Shown here piece by piece: positions 1 to 6,072 of a DNA stretch of 6,072 bases. A program made the translations under genes and the position numbers. The notes below the pieces were generated by a model. It was given only the letters and a program-made list of their open reading frames with translations, was not told where the DNA came from and made no database searches. Numbering within the stretch: the first letter of the stretch is position 1; every line of letters begins with the position of its first letter. Source of the DNA: an uncultured Cellvibrio sp. (GTDB lineage Bacteria; Pseudomonadota; Gammaproteobacteria; Pseudomonadales; Cellvibrionaceae); contig CAMPIG010000299.1 of assembly GCA_946886255.1 (NCBI GenBank), positions 1-6,072 of the forward strand. Direction: 5' to 3'.

Positions 1-264
1 GTATTGCACCACACCCCCTCGCCCGCCGATATCTTTGCGGATTTAAGCAAAGCGCTGACACCCGGCGGCGCGTTGCTAATTACCGATTTATGCCGCCATG
101 AACAAATCTGGGCACGCGACGCCTGCGGTGATTTATGGCAGGGTTTTGAGCCACAGGACTTTGGTCGTTGGGCAAAAGCGGCGGGACTGGAAGAAGGTCA
201 AAGTATTTATTTTGCGTTGCGTAACGGTTTTCAAATTCAACTGCGTCAATTTTTTAAACGCTGA
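1..264 (+). CDS. sahR: ArsR-family regulator with methyltransferase-like domain, SahR type (3' part only)
   Basis: The 5' end lies outside the window, so only the last 87 residues are visible. They start inside a class I methyltransferase fold: a VLHH strand end, then the post-motif segment L-x-PGG-x-LLITDL, then a C-terminal part with CGDLWQGFEP and a LRNGFQIQLRQF tail. I recall this ending from ArsR-type regulators that carry a SAM/SAH-binding domain and sit beside metK in Pseudomonas and relatives. Family knowledge: SahR proteins sense SAH and repress metK, ahcY and metF, so the domain probably senses its ligand rather than methylating a substrate. The N-terminal winged helix cannot be seen, so the DNA-binding role is inferred. 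metK follows after 36 nt with no clear terminator, which suggests co-transcription. A stand-alone methyltransferase is the main alternative. Confidence 0.72.
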   Translation, partial: VLHHTPSPADIFADLSKALTPGGALLITDLCRHEQIWARDACGDLWQGFEPQDFGRWAKAAGLEEGQSIYFALRNGFQIQLRQFFKR

Positions 265-300
265 TCCTGCGTTATTTTTTTTACTGAGGGAAACATCATT

Positions 301-1455
301 ATGTCCGAATATTCCGTCTTTACGTCTGAATCTGTTTCTGAGGGCCATCCCGATAAGATGGCGGATCAAATTTCCGATGCGGTATTGGATGCGATCCTGA
401 AAGATGATCCGAATGCGCGTGTGGCCGTAGAAACCCTGGTGAAAACCGGCATGGCGATTGTTGCCGGTGAGGTGCGCACGTCGACTTATGTGGATCTGGA
501 GGATTTAATTCGCCAGGTGATCCTCGACATTGGTTACAACTCCAGTGACGTGGGTTTTGATGGTGCGTCCTGTGCGGTATTAAATGCGATTGGCAAACAA
601 TCTTCCGATATCGCCATGGGTGTAGATGAAGCGGACAGTAAAGATCTGGGCGCGGGCGATCAGGGTTTGATGTTTGGTTATGCCACCAACGAAACTGATG
701 TATTGATGCCGGCGCCGATTTATTTCGCACATCGTTTGGTGGAGCGCCAGGCGTATCTGCGCAAACATAATGTGCTGTCCTGGTTGCGGCCGGATGCAAA
801 AAGCCAGGTGACCTTACGTTACGAAAACGGTAAGCCGGTAGCGGTGGATGCGGTGGTGTTGTCGACGCAGCATTCACCGGATGTGAAACAGGCGGATATT
901 CGTGAAGCGGTGCGCGAGGAAATTATCAAGCAGGTGTTGCCTGCTGAGTGGTTGCACGCGGATACGCAGTATCACATCAATCCGACCGGACAATTTATCA
1001 TCGGTGGACCGGTGGGTGATTGTGGTTTGACGGGCCGCAAAATTATTGTGGATACCTACGGTGGTATGGCGCGGCATGGTGGTGGTGCGTTTTCCGGTAA
1101 GGACCCATCGAAGGTGGATCGTTCGGCGGCGTATGCGGGCCGTTATGTGGCGAAGAATATTGTGGCAGCAGGTTTGGCTGATCGTTGTGAGATTCAGGTG
1201 AGTTATGCGATTGGTGTGGCGGAGCCGACGTCGATTTCGATTAATACGTTTGGTACGGGTCGGCTGCCGGATGCGGAGATTGTGAAGATGGTGCGGGAGC
1301 ATTTTGATTTGCGGCCGCGTGGGTTGATTGAGATGTTGGATTTGAAAAGGCCGATTTATCGGGCGACGGCGGCTTATGGGCATTTTGGTCGGGAGTTGCC
1401 GGAGTTTACTTGGGAGAAAACTGACAAGGCGGATGTTTTGAAAAAATATTTATAG
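301..1455 (+). CDS. metK: S-adenosylmethionine synthase (methionine adenosyltransferase)
   Basis: MetK joins methionine and ATP into SAM, releasing phosphate and pyrophosphate; it is cytosolic and normally tetrameric. The 384-residue product matches the length of E. coli MetK and is full length. Visible signatures are SEGHPDK at residues 13-19 (catalytic His16, metal ligand Asp18), Glu44 in the position of the K+/Mg2+ ligand, GAGDQG at 117-122 (active-site loop, Asp120), and the glycine-rich phosphate-binding stretch GGGAFSGKD at 260-268 followed by [10 protein letters not shown]. The ATG is supported by GAGGG at 286-290, ten bases upstream, and by the family N-terminus [13 protein letters not shown]. 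The gene follows the SahR-type regulator by 36 nt and is probably in its operon. The last third of the gene is rich in G and T and poor in C compared with the first third. The identification is secure. Confidence 0.98.
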   Translation: MSEYSVFTSESVSEGHPDKMADQISDAVLDAILKDDPNARVAVETLVKTGMAIVAGEVRTSTYVDLEDLIRQVILDIGYNSSDVGFDGASCAVLNAIGKQSSDIAMGVDEADSKDLGAGDQGLMFGYATNETDVLMPAPIYFAHRLVERQAYLRKHNVLSWLRPDAKSQVTLRYENGKPVAVDAVVLSTQHSPDVKQADIREAVREEIIKQVLPAEWLHADTQYHINPTGQFIIGGPVGDCGLTGRKIIVDTYGGMARHGGGAFSGKDPSKVDRSAAYAGRYVAKNIVAAGLADRCEIQVSYAIGVAEPTSISINTFGTGRLPDAEIVKMVREHFDLRPRGLIEMLDLKRPIYRATAAYGHFGRELPEFTWEKTDKADVLKKYL

Positions 1456-1463
1456 GTGGGGGC

Positions 1464-1569
1464 GTTGAAGCTGGATCAAGGGTTCGAAACACGCCGTGAA
1501 TCCGTCCGTGGAGGCTCAGCACCGACATCCATGTCGGTGATGGTTTCGAACCCTTGATCCAGCTTCAAC
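1464..1569 (+). repeat. Long intergenic inverted-repeat element with two internal hairpins
   Basis: Two arms of 27 bp, 1464-1490 and 1543-1569, are perfect reverse complements. They enclose a 52-nt core, 1491-1542. The core holds two smaller hairpins: 1501-1512, in which two of five pairs would be G-U in RNA, and 1520-1528 with 1531-1539, a perfect 9-bp stem. The element could fold as a long stem ending in a forked head, in RNA or as extruded DNA. It starts 8 nt after the metK stop. The core wording (CCGTGAATCC, GGAGGCTC, CATCCATG) resembles an intergenic repeat I have seen in many gammaproteobacterial genomes, but this is from memory. It may be a non-autonomous mobile element, a transcript stabiliser or a partial terminator. 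No U-run follows the stem directly, so it is not a classical intrinsic terminator. Confidence 0.9.
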
Positions 1570-1675
1570 TTCACATCGATAGCAAATTACTTTTTAAAAA
1601 ATTTTCAATTATTGCCAACATTAATTTGACAGAAACTGGCAGCAAACGGCGGCCACGCAAACACAGGATTTTATT
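1570..1675 (+). promoter_or_regulatory. ahcY leader, A/T-rich, possible promoter or operator region
   Basis: These 106 bases separate the long inverted repeat from ahcY. The part at 1581-1627 is strongly A/T-rich, as in promoter regions. A TTGACA hexamer lies at 1626-1631, but no convincing -10 box lies 16-18 bases after it, so I do not call a promoter position. A short palindrome ATCGAT lies at 1575-1580. A SahR-type operator could be here, but I cannot recall its consensus well enough to identify one. No SAH riboswitch pattern is visible. The ahcY ribosome-binding site AGGA is at 1665-1668, seven bases before the ATG. Confidence 0.3.
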
Positions 1676-3076
1676 ATGAATATCGCTGCAAATTTTACTG
1701 ACTATAAAGTCGCTGCAAAGACTACCGAACAATTTCAAAAAGAGGCTTATTGGGGTCGCAAGGAGATTGAGATTGCTGAGGGTGAGATGCCGGCGTTGAT
1801 GGCGTTGCGGCGTAAGTATAAGGACAGTAAGCCGTTGGCCGATGCGAGGATTATTGGTTGTATTCACATGACGATTCAGACGGCTGTGTTGATTGAAACC
1901 TTGATTGAGTTGGGCGCGGAAGTGCGCTGGTCGTCGTGTAATATTTTTTCAACACAGGATCATGCGGCAGCGGCGGTTGCGGCGGCGGGAATTCCGGTGT
2001 TTGCGTGGAAGGGTGAGACGGAAGAGGAATTCTGGTGGTGTATTGAGCAGACCATCTTGAAGGATGGTAAGCCGTGGGCTGCAAATATGATTCTGGATGA
2101 CGGTGGTGATGTGACGCAGATTATCCATGAGAAGTATCCGCAGATGCTGGATAAGATTCATGGCATTTCTGAGGAAACTACGACCGGTGTTCACCGTTTG
2201 TTGGATATGTTGAAGAAGGGTACCTTGAGGGTGCCGGCGATTAATGTGAATGACTCTATCACCAAGAGCAAGAACGATAACAAGTACGGTTGTCGTCACA
2301 GTTTGAACGATGCGATCAAGCGCGGTACTGACCATTTGTTGTCGGGCAAAAAAGCGCTGGTGATTGGTTATGGCGATGTGGGTAAAGGCTCAGCGGCGTC
2401 GCTGCGTCAGGAAGGTATGATTGTTAAAGTCACCGAGATTGATCCGATCTGCGCCATGCAGGCATGTATGGACGGTTTTGAGGTGGTGTCGCCGTATAAC
2501 GATGGCATCAATACCGGTAAGTATGAAGATATTAATCACACCGTTTTGGGTACAACTGATCTGGTGGTTACCACCACTGGCAACGTGAATGTGTGTGACT
2601 CGGCGATGTTGCGCGCATTGAAACGTAGCGCAGTGGTGTGCAACATTGGTCACTTCGACAGCGAGATTGATACAGCTTATATGCGTAAAAATTGGGAGTG
2701 GGAAGAAGTGAAGCCGCAGGTGCACAAGGTGTATCGCGATAAGTCAACTAATGACCATTTGATTATTTTATCTGAAGGTCGTCTGGTAAATCTCGGTAAC
2801 GCAACCGGTCATCCGTCGCGCATTATGGATGGTTCGTTCGCGAATCAGGTATTGGCGCAGATGTATTTATACGAGCGCAAATTTGCGGATTTGCCAGCTG
2901 AACAAAAAGCTGAGTATTTGTATGTGCGCGTGCTGCCGAAAAAATTGGATGAAGAAGTCGCAAAAGATATGGTGGAAGGTTTTGGTGGTGTGATTACCAA
3001 ATTGACGGTTCCACAGGCTGAGTATATCGGCGTGGAAGTGGAAGGTCCTTTCAAACCCGAAAGTTATAAATACTAA
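1676..3076 (+). CDS. ahcY: Adenosylhomocysteinase (S-adenosylhomocysteine hydrolase)
   Basis: AhcY uses tightly bound NAD to split SAH reversibly into homocysteine and adenosine, removing the product that inhibits methyltransferases. The 466 residues fit the long bacterial form, which has an insertion of about 35-40 residues relative to the 432-residue human enzyme; it covers roughly KDGKPW and the following acidic stretch. Substrate-domain landmarks are MILDDGGD at 138-145, EETTTG at 166-171, and [10 protein letters not shown] at 197-206, with Lys197 and Asp201 matching the catalytic Lys and Asp of the family. The NAD-binding Rossmann loop GYGDVGKG is at 231-238. The C-terminus KPESYKY is the tail that reaches into the neighbouring subunit's cofactor site. 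The ATG is supported by AGGA at 1665-1668. metK upstream and metF downstream place it in the activated methyl cycle. Confidence 0.98.
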   Translation: MNIAANFTDYKVAAKTTEQFQKEAYWGRKEIEIAEGEMPALMALRRKYKDSKPLADARIIGCIHMTIQTAVLIETLIELGAEVRWSSCNIFSTQDHAAAAVAAAGIPVFAWKGETEEEFWWCIEQTILKDGKPWAANMILDDGGDVTQIIHEKYPQMLDKIHGISEETTTGVHRLLDMLKKGTLRVPAINVNDSITKSKNDNKYGCRHSLNDAIKRGTDHLLSGKKALVIGYGDVGKGSAASLRQEGMIVKVTEIDPICAMQACMDGFEVVSPYNDGINTGKYEDINHTVLGTTDLVVTTTGNVNVCDSAMLRALKRSAVVCNIGHFDSEIDTAYMRKNWEWEEVKPQVHKVYRDKSTNDHLIILSEGRLVNLGNATGHPSRIMDGSFANQVLAQMYLYERKFADLPAEQKAEYLYVRVLPKKLDEEVAKDMVEGFGGVITKLTVPQAEYIGVEVEGPFKPESYKY

Positions 3077-3088
3077 TTATCAGAACCC

Positions 3089-3118
3089 GTAGGTCGGATT
3101 AGCGTAGCGTAATCCGAC
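3089..3118 (+). repeat. REP-like palindrome, copy A
   Basis: This 30-bp unit begins GTAGGTCGGATTA and ends TAATCCGAC. Its 9-bp arms, GTCGGATTA and TAATCCGAC, flank an 8-nt centre, so it forms a hairpin by itself. It starts 12 nt after the ahcY stop. It is inverted relative to copy B at 3161-3190, differing at one position (T at 3105), which would still allow a G-U pair in RNA. The GTAGGTCGGATTA-type palindrome is a widespread proteobacterial intergenic repeat, usually compared with REP/BIME elements. Here it probably protects or ends the 3' end of the ahcY transcript. Confidence 0.9.
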
Positions 3119-3160
3119 AGTGCACTACGAAAAGAAGTTTATACACGCATAACCACCTTT

Positions 3161-3190
3161 GTCGGATTACGCTGCGCTAATCCGACCTAC
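3161..3190 (-). repeat. REP-like palindrome, copy B, inverted
   Basis: This is the reverse complement of copy A with 29 of 30 positions identical, separated from it by 42 nt. It has the same 9-bp arms, GTCGGATTA and TAATCCGAC. It ends 22 nt before the metF ATG, so it lies in the metF leader. Copies A and B together could form one 30-bp stem with the 42-nt spacer as a loop, or two separate hairpins. A reading frame from TTG at 3159 runs through this repeat into metF, which creates a false N-terminal extension. Confidence 0.9.
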
Positions 3191-3212
3191 GACAACATTG
3201 CAGAACAACAAT

Positions 3213-4061
3213 ATGACAGACTCTCAACCACGCTTAAGTTTTGAGTTTTTTCCGCCCAAGACACCGGAAGGTAAACAAAAGCTCATTCATGTACGCGACC
3301 AGCTCAACAGTTTCGCGCCGGATTTTTTTTCCGTTACCTATGGTGCCGGCGGTTCGACGCGCGATAACACCAAAGGCATTGTGACCAATTTCAAATCAGC
3401 GGGCATTGCCACCGCACCGCACTTGTCCTTTGGTGGTGACGATGAAGAAACCATCCTGGAATTATTGCAAGACTATAAAACAACAGGAGTAGATCGCATT
3501 GTCGCGTTGCGTGGTGATATGCCGTCCGGTGTCGGTGGTGCCTACCAATTGGTATATGCCAACGAACTGGTGGCGTTTATCCGCAAGCACTTTGGCGATC
3601 ATTTTCATCTGGAAGTGGCGGCCTATCCGGAAATTCATCCGCAAGCCAAAAGTTATAGCGACGACATTGGCTACCTGAAAGGGAAATTTGATGCGGGTGC
3701 CAACAGCGGTATTACGCAATATTTCTTTAATCCGGACGCCTATTTTTATTTTATGGAGCAGTGTCATAAAGCCGGTATTGATCAGCCGATTTACCCCGGC
3801 ATTATGCCGATTATCAATTATCGTAACCTGACCCGCTTTTCCGATACCTGCGGCGCCGAGATTCCCCGTTGGCTGCGCAAGGCGCTGGAAAATTTCGGCG
3901 AGGATGAAGCGAGCCTGAAAAGTTTTGGGGTCGACCTGGTGACCGAGTTGTGCGAAGTGCTGCTGGAAAATGACGCGCCCGGTTTGCATTTCTACACCAT
4001 GAACCAGACCGAGCCCACGGCGCAAATCGTCAGCAATCTGGGATTAATTCCGACGGAATAA
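3213..4061 (+). CDS. metF: Methylenetetrahydrofolate reductase
   Basis: MetF is a cytosolic FAD enzyme that reduces 5,10-methylene-tetrahydrofolate to 5-methyl-tetrahydrofolate, the methyl donor for turning homocysteine into methionine. The 282-residue product is close to the 290-296 of gammaproteobacterial MetF. Landmarks are FEFFPPK at 10-16, where Glu11 matches catalytic Glu28 of E. coli, VTYGAGGSTRD at 41-51, PHLS at 69-72, LRGDMP at 99-104 with the FAD-contacting Asp102, then GITQYFFN and PGIMPI along the TIM barrel. I chose ATG 3213 because the family motif starts nine residues later; the 18 codons before it are repeat sequence. The leader lacks a clear Shine-Dalgarno motif. The next gene starts 2 nt after the stop. 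The function is secure and the start is very likely. Confidence 0.96.
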   Translation: MTDSQPRLSFEFFPPKTPEGKQKLIHVRDQLNSFAPDFFSVTYGAGGSTRDNTKGIVTNFKSAGIATAPHLSFGGDDEETILELLQDYKTTGVDRIVALRGDMPSGVGGAYQLVYANELVAFIRKHFGDHFHLEVAAYPEIHPQAKSYSDDIGYLKGKFDAGANSGITQYFFNPDAYFYFMEQCHKAGIDQPIYPGIMPIINYRNLTRFSDTCGAEIPRWLRKALENFGEDEASLKSFGVDLVTELCEVLLENDAPGLHFYTMNQTEPTAQIVSNLGLIPTE

Positions 4062-4063
4062 TC

Positions 4064-4681
4064 ATGACCGATAAAAACCACTGGGAAGACGTCTACCAAA
4101 CCAAAGAAAGCAAGGCGGTCAGTTGGTATCAGCCTCATGCCGAGCTTTCTCTGGAATGGATAAAGGCCAGCGCACCGGACACTACCGCACGAATTATTGA
4201 TGTCGGCGGCGGTGCATCCACATTGGTGGATGATTTGATTTCAACGGGCTTTTCCCAGCTTGTGGTACTGGATCTGGCGGAGGCTGCCTTGACGCAAGCC
4301 AAAGCACGTTTGAAAGAAAAGTCGGCTCTGGTGAATTGGCTGGTAGCGGATATCAATTCACCTGATTTAACGCTGGAGCCAGTGGATATTTGGCATGACC
4401 GGGCGGTGTTTCATTTTTTGACACAACCTGGTGAACGAGAAACTTATCGGCAACGGCTGCTGACAACGCTCACCTCGCACGGCACGTTTATTATCGCCAC
4501 CTTTGCAGAGGATGGCCCAACTCAGTGCAGTGGTTTATCAGTCATGCGTTACAGTGCCGCTGACCTGACGGATTTTTTTGGTGAACATTTTTTACTGGTA
4601 GACACGCGCAAAGAAGTACATCAAACTCCCTTCGCCACGGCACAACAATTTCGCTATTGTTTATTCAAGAAACGTTTATAG
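4064..4681 (+). CDS. Class I SAM-dependent methyltransferase, substrate unknown
   Basis: The 205-residue protein is a complete small Rossmann-fold methyltransferase without signal peptide or membrane segment, so it is probably cytosolic. It opens with HWEDVYQTKE. Motif I is RIIDVGGGAS at 43-52 (SAM binding), the acidic end of strand 2 is VVLDLAEAAL at 67-76 with Asp70, and the adenine-contacting segment is VADI at 95-98. The stretch WHDRAVFHFL at 110-119, CSGLSVMRYS at 155-164 and the tail with TPF-ATAQQFRY are marks of a distinct bacterial family I recognise by wording but cannot link to a substrate. It starts 2 nt after the metF stop, with GGA at 4055-4057 inside metF as the likely ribosome-binding site, so translation is probably coupled. 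Its stop lies 2 nt from that of the convergent SDR gene. Confidence 0.9.
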   Translation: MTDKNHWEDVYQTKESKAVSWYQPHAELSLEWIKASAPDTTARIIDVGGGASTLVDDLISTGFSQLVVLDLAEAALTQAKARLKEKSALVNWLVADINSPDLTLEPVDIWHDRAVFHFLTQPGERETYRQRLLTTLTSHGTFIIATFAEDGPTQCSGLSVMRYSAADLTDFFGEHFLLVDTRKEVHQTPFATAQQFRYCLFKKRL

Positions 4682-4683
4682 AT

Positions 4684-5424
4684 TCAACGTCCACCGGACA
4701 CATCCAGTAACACACTTGTCGAATAAGACGCTTCGTCTGATAATAACCACAAAATTGCGCGGGCGACTTCTTCCGGATACCCGCCGCGCTGCATGGGAAT
4801 AGCATTTTTTAAACGTTCAATACGTCCCGGTTCGCCACCACTCGCATGAATATCGGTATGAATCAATCCCGGTCTTACAGCATTGACGCGAATGCCTTCA
4901 TCAATCACTTCTTTGGCGAGGCCGATGGTGAAGGTATCTACTGCGCCTTTCGATGCAGCGTAATCAACATATTCATTAGCCGACCCCAAGCGCGCCGCGA
5001 TAGATGACACGTTCACAATCCCGCCACCCGTTCCGCCGCGTGCGGTGGACATACGCTTAATGGCTTCGCGTGCGCAAATAAAACTGCCGATCACATTGGT
5101 CGCAAATAGTTGTTCGAGATAGGCCGCAGTGGTGTCCGCCACGCGCCCCTGCTTAAGAATACCTGCGTTATTGACCAAGGCGGTGACGCGACCGAGTTGC
5201 TCGTCGAATTGTGCAAAGGCGCGCACAATATCGGTTTCTTTGCTCACGTCCATTTGCACGGCTACGGCCTTACCGCCCTTTTGCTGTATTTGCGTCACTA
5301 TGGAAAGCGCGGCGAACTCTTGCTCACGATAGGTGATGCCGACGGTGTAGCCTTGCTCGGCAGCCAATAATGCAGTGGCTGCACCTATGCCGCGACTGCC
5401 GCCGGTGATGATGATGTTTTTCAT
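4684..5424 (-). CDS. SDR-family NAD(P)-dependent oxidoreductase, YgfF-like
   Basis: This is a classical short-chain dehydrogenase/reductase of 246 residues, complete and cytosolic. The cofactor loop TGGSRGIG is at 7-14 and NNAG at 85-88. The catalytic set is Asn110, Ser141 (NVSS), Tyr155 and Lys159 (YAASK). Arg33 after strand 2 is compatible with NADP preference. The C-terminal third, including RPGLIHTDIHASGGEPGR and PMQRGG, closely resembles E. coli YgfF as I remember it, a protein of unclear substrate often labelled glucose 1-dehydrogenase by homology. The start is supported by an AAGGG motif on the minus strand at 5433-5437, eight bases upstream. An A/T-rich stretch at about 5441-5465 may hold its promoter. 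It lies downstream of hemY on the same strand, after a 211-nt gap. Nothing ties it to the methyl cycle. Confidence 0.93.
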   Translation of the reverse strand: MKNIIITGGSRGIGAATALLAAEQGYTVGITYREQEFAALSIVTQIQQKGGKAVAVQMDVSKETDIVRAFAQFDEQLGRVTALVNNAGILKQGRVADTTAAYLEQLFATNVIGSFICAREAIKRMSTARGGTGGGIVNVSSIAARLGSANEYVDYAASKGAVDTFTIGLAKEVIDEGIRVNAVRPGLIHTDIHASGGEPGRIERLKNAIPMQRGGYPEEVARAILWLLSDEASYSTSVLLDVSGGR

Positions 5425-5537
5425 TGCTTGCGCCCTTGTGAAAAGAATTAATCAATTTTAATTAAGCGTAGCAGCGAGGGTAGTGACAGTGAATAGGGAA
5501 ATGTTGGGTTACAGCATCGAAGAAGTTGGACAGAGGT

Positions 5538-5569
5538 GTCGGATTACGCCGTTGGCTAATCCGACCTAC
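5538..5569 (-). repeat. REP-like palindrome, copy C
   Basis: This 32-bp unit belongs to the same family as copies A and B, in the orientation of B: it starts GTCGGATTA and ends TAATCCGACCTAC. The 9-bp arms are perfect, and the centre has an additional GCC/GGC pairing around AAC on the minus strand. The centre differs from A and B while the arms are conserved, as expected for selection on the stem. Confidence 0.88.
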
Positions 5570-5582
5570 GCGGCCACCTGAA

Positions 5583-5616
5583 GTAGGTCGCATTAGCCCG
5601 CAGGGCATAATCCGAC
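5583..5616 (+). repeat. REP-like palindrome, copy D
   Basis: This 34-bp unit is in the orientation of copy A, 13 nt from copy C and inverted to it. It starts GTAGGTCGCATTA and ends TAATCCGAC, with one arm mismatch (C at 5591) and an inner GCCC/GGGC stem closing a GCA loop. It lies 19 nt beyond the hemY stop in the direction of hemY transcription, so the C/D pair probably marks or protects the hemY 3' end. Confidence 0.85.
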
Positions 5617-5635
5617 CAGCCAGGTATTTGCAGAT

Positions 5636-6072
5636 TTACACACGGGTTTTGGGCTGGGGCAATTCCGGTAGTCCCAATGCAGCCATGCCCAATGCTTGCT
5701 GGTAGTAATCGCTACTGCGCTGGGTTTCGCCCAAATTTTCCAGCAAGCGCGCCAACTCGGCAAAAGTTTCCGGGTCGCGTTTGATACGCAGGCTTTCGTT
5801 GAAATAATCCCGTGCGCTGCCCCAGATTTCATTGCGTAAACACAAACGCCCCAGCGTTAATAACAACACAGCATCACGCGGATGTTGTTTAAGCCAGGCT
5901 TCCGCTGTTGTCAGTTGTTGACGCGAATCGCGGCCACGCAGGCGACCATATAAATGCACCAACCCCGGATGCCACTCTTTACTGAGGGCTTTACGCACCA
6001 GGCTTTCAGCTTCCTGATCTTCAAAATTTATCGCCAGCTGCCGCGCATAGACATCGATCATGTCATTATCTT
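5636..6072 (-). CDS. hemY: HemY, TPR protein associated with haem biosynthesis (C-terminal part)
   Basis: The gene runs past the right edge of the window; 144 C-terminal residues are visible, of roughly 400 in the family. The frame stays open through the last base, so the internal ATG at 6061 is not the start. The sequence shows two helical TPR-like repeats: AEAWLKQHPRDAVLLLTLGRL with the following helix WGSARDYFNESL, and DPETFAELARLLENLGE with the helix after it. The motifs HPGLVHLYG, LKQHP-D-AVLLLTLGRL and PETFAELARLLE are typical of HemY. Full-length family members have N-terminal membrane segments and face the periplasm; those parts are not seen. HemY is usually encoded after hemX and hemD, which would lie beyond the window. 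Its exact biochemical role is debated; it is not the Bacillus protoporphyrinogen oxidase of the same name. Confidence 0.9.
   Translation of the reverse strand, partial: DNDMIDVYARQLAINFEDQEAESLVRKALSKEWHPGLVHLYGRLRGRDSRQQLTTAEAWLKQHPRDAVLLLTLGRLCLRNEIWGSARDYFNESLRIKRDPETFAELARLLENLGETQRSSDYYQQALGMAALGLPELPQPKTRV

Noticed and set aside
320..877. Long open frame on the minus strand inside metK, and a similar one at 874-1383.
   Set aside because: Products are rich in Pro, His, Arg and Thr with no family resemblance; they are shadows of the metK frame.
1478..1491. GGTTCGAAAC in the repeat arm looks like a tRNA T-arm.
   Set aside because: No acceptor stem, D-arm, anticodon arm or CCA fits around it; the match is explained by the self-complementary TTCGAA in the arm.
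1464..1600. Intrinsic terminator after metK.
   Set aside because: The stem is far longer than usual, has a 52-nt structured core, and is followed by mixed sequence; the T-run at 1591-1595 lies over 20 nt away and is not next to the stem.
1626..1654. Sigma70 promoter with TTGACA at 1626-1631 before ahcY.
   Set aside because: The position of the -10 box, 16-18 nt downstream, is G/C-rich and does not resemble TATAAT.
1456..1675. SAH riboswitch upstream of ahcY.
   Set aside because: The conserved core of that RNA and its pseudoknot pattern are not seen; the region is occupied by the inverted repeat and an A/T-rich leader.
1949..2335. Minus-strand open frame inside ahcY.
   Set aside because: It lies fully within a highly conserved gene, has no recognisable domain and no supporting context.
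3089..3190. CRISPR-like repeat and spacer arrangement.
   Set aside because: Only two copies, inverted rather than direct, self-palindromic, and no cas genes.
5593..5832. Minus-strand open frame overlapping the hemY end and REP copy D.
   Set aside because: It is out of frame with the clear HemY protein and includes repeat sequence.

Overview
The window looks like a chromosomal segment of a gammaproteobacterium with moderate G+C. Gene content and order (a SahR-type regulator next to metK, then ahcY and metF, with a C-terminal HemY fragment nearby) and the intergenic repeats recall the Pseudomonas/Cellvibrio/Marinobacter side of the class. Genus assignment is a guess.

Layout on the + strand: the 3' end of an ArsR-type regulator with a methyltransferase-like domain (1-264), metK (301-1455), a long cruciform-forming intergenic repeat (1464-1569), an A/T-rich leader, ahcY (1676-3076), two inverted REP-like palindromes (3089-3118 and 3161-3190), metF (3213-4061) and a translationally coupled class I SAM-dependent methyltransferase of unknown substrate (4064-4681). 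On the - strand, facing these genes: an SDR oxidoreductase resembling YgfF (4684-5424), a gap carrying two more copies of the same REP-like palindrome (5538-5569 and 5583-5616), and the C-terminal part of the TPR protein HemY (5636 to the window edge).

Functionally, the + strand genes form an activated-methyl-cycle block. MetK makes S-adenosylmethionine (SAM), methyltransferases convert it to S-adenosylhomocysteine (SAH), AhcY splits SAH to homocysteine and adenosine, and MetF supplies the methyl-tetrahydrofolate used to remethylate homocysteine. The first gene probably encodes the SAH-responsive repressor of this set, and no SAH riboswitch is seen before ahcY. The last gene is an uncharacterised SAM consumer.

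The coding genes are mostly ordinary housekeeping genes, and I see no phage, CRISPR or new defence system. The features deserving a second look are non-coding: the 106-bp element with perfect 27-bp arms between metK and ahcY, a strong G-over-C strand skew in the gene ends flanking it, and the REP-like palindromes, one of which lies just before the metF start and can cause a wrong start call.
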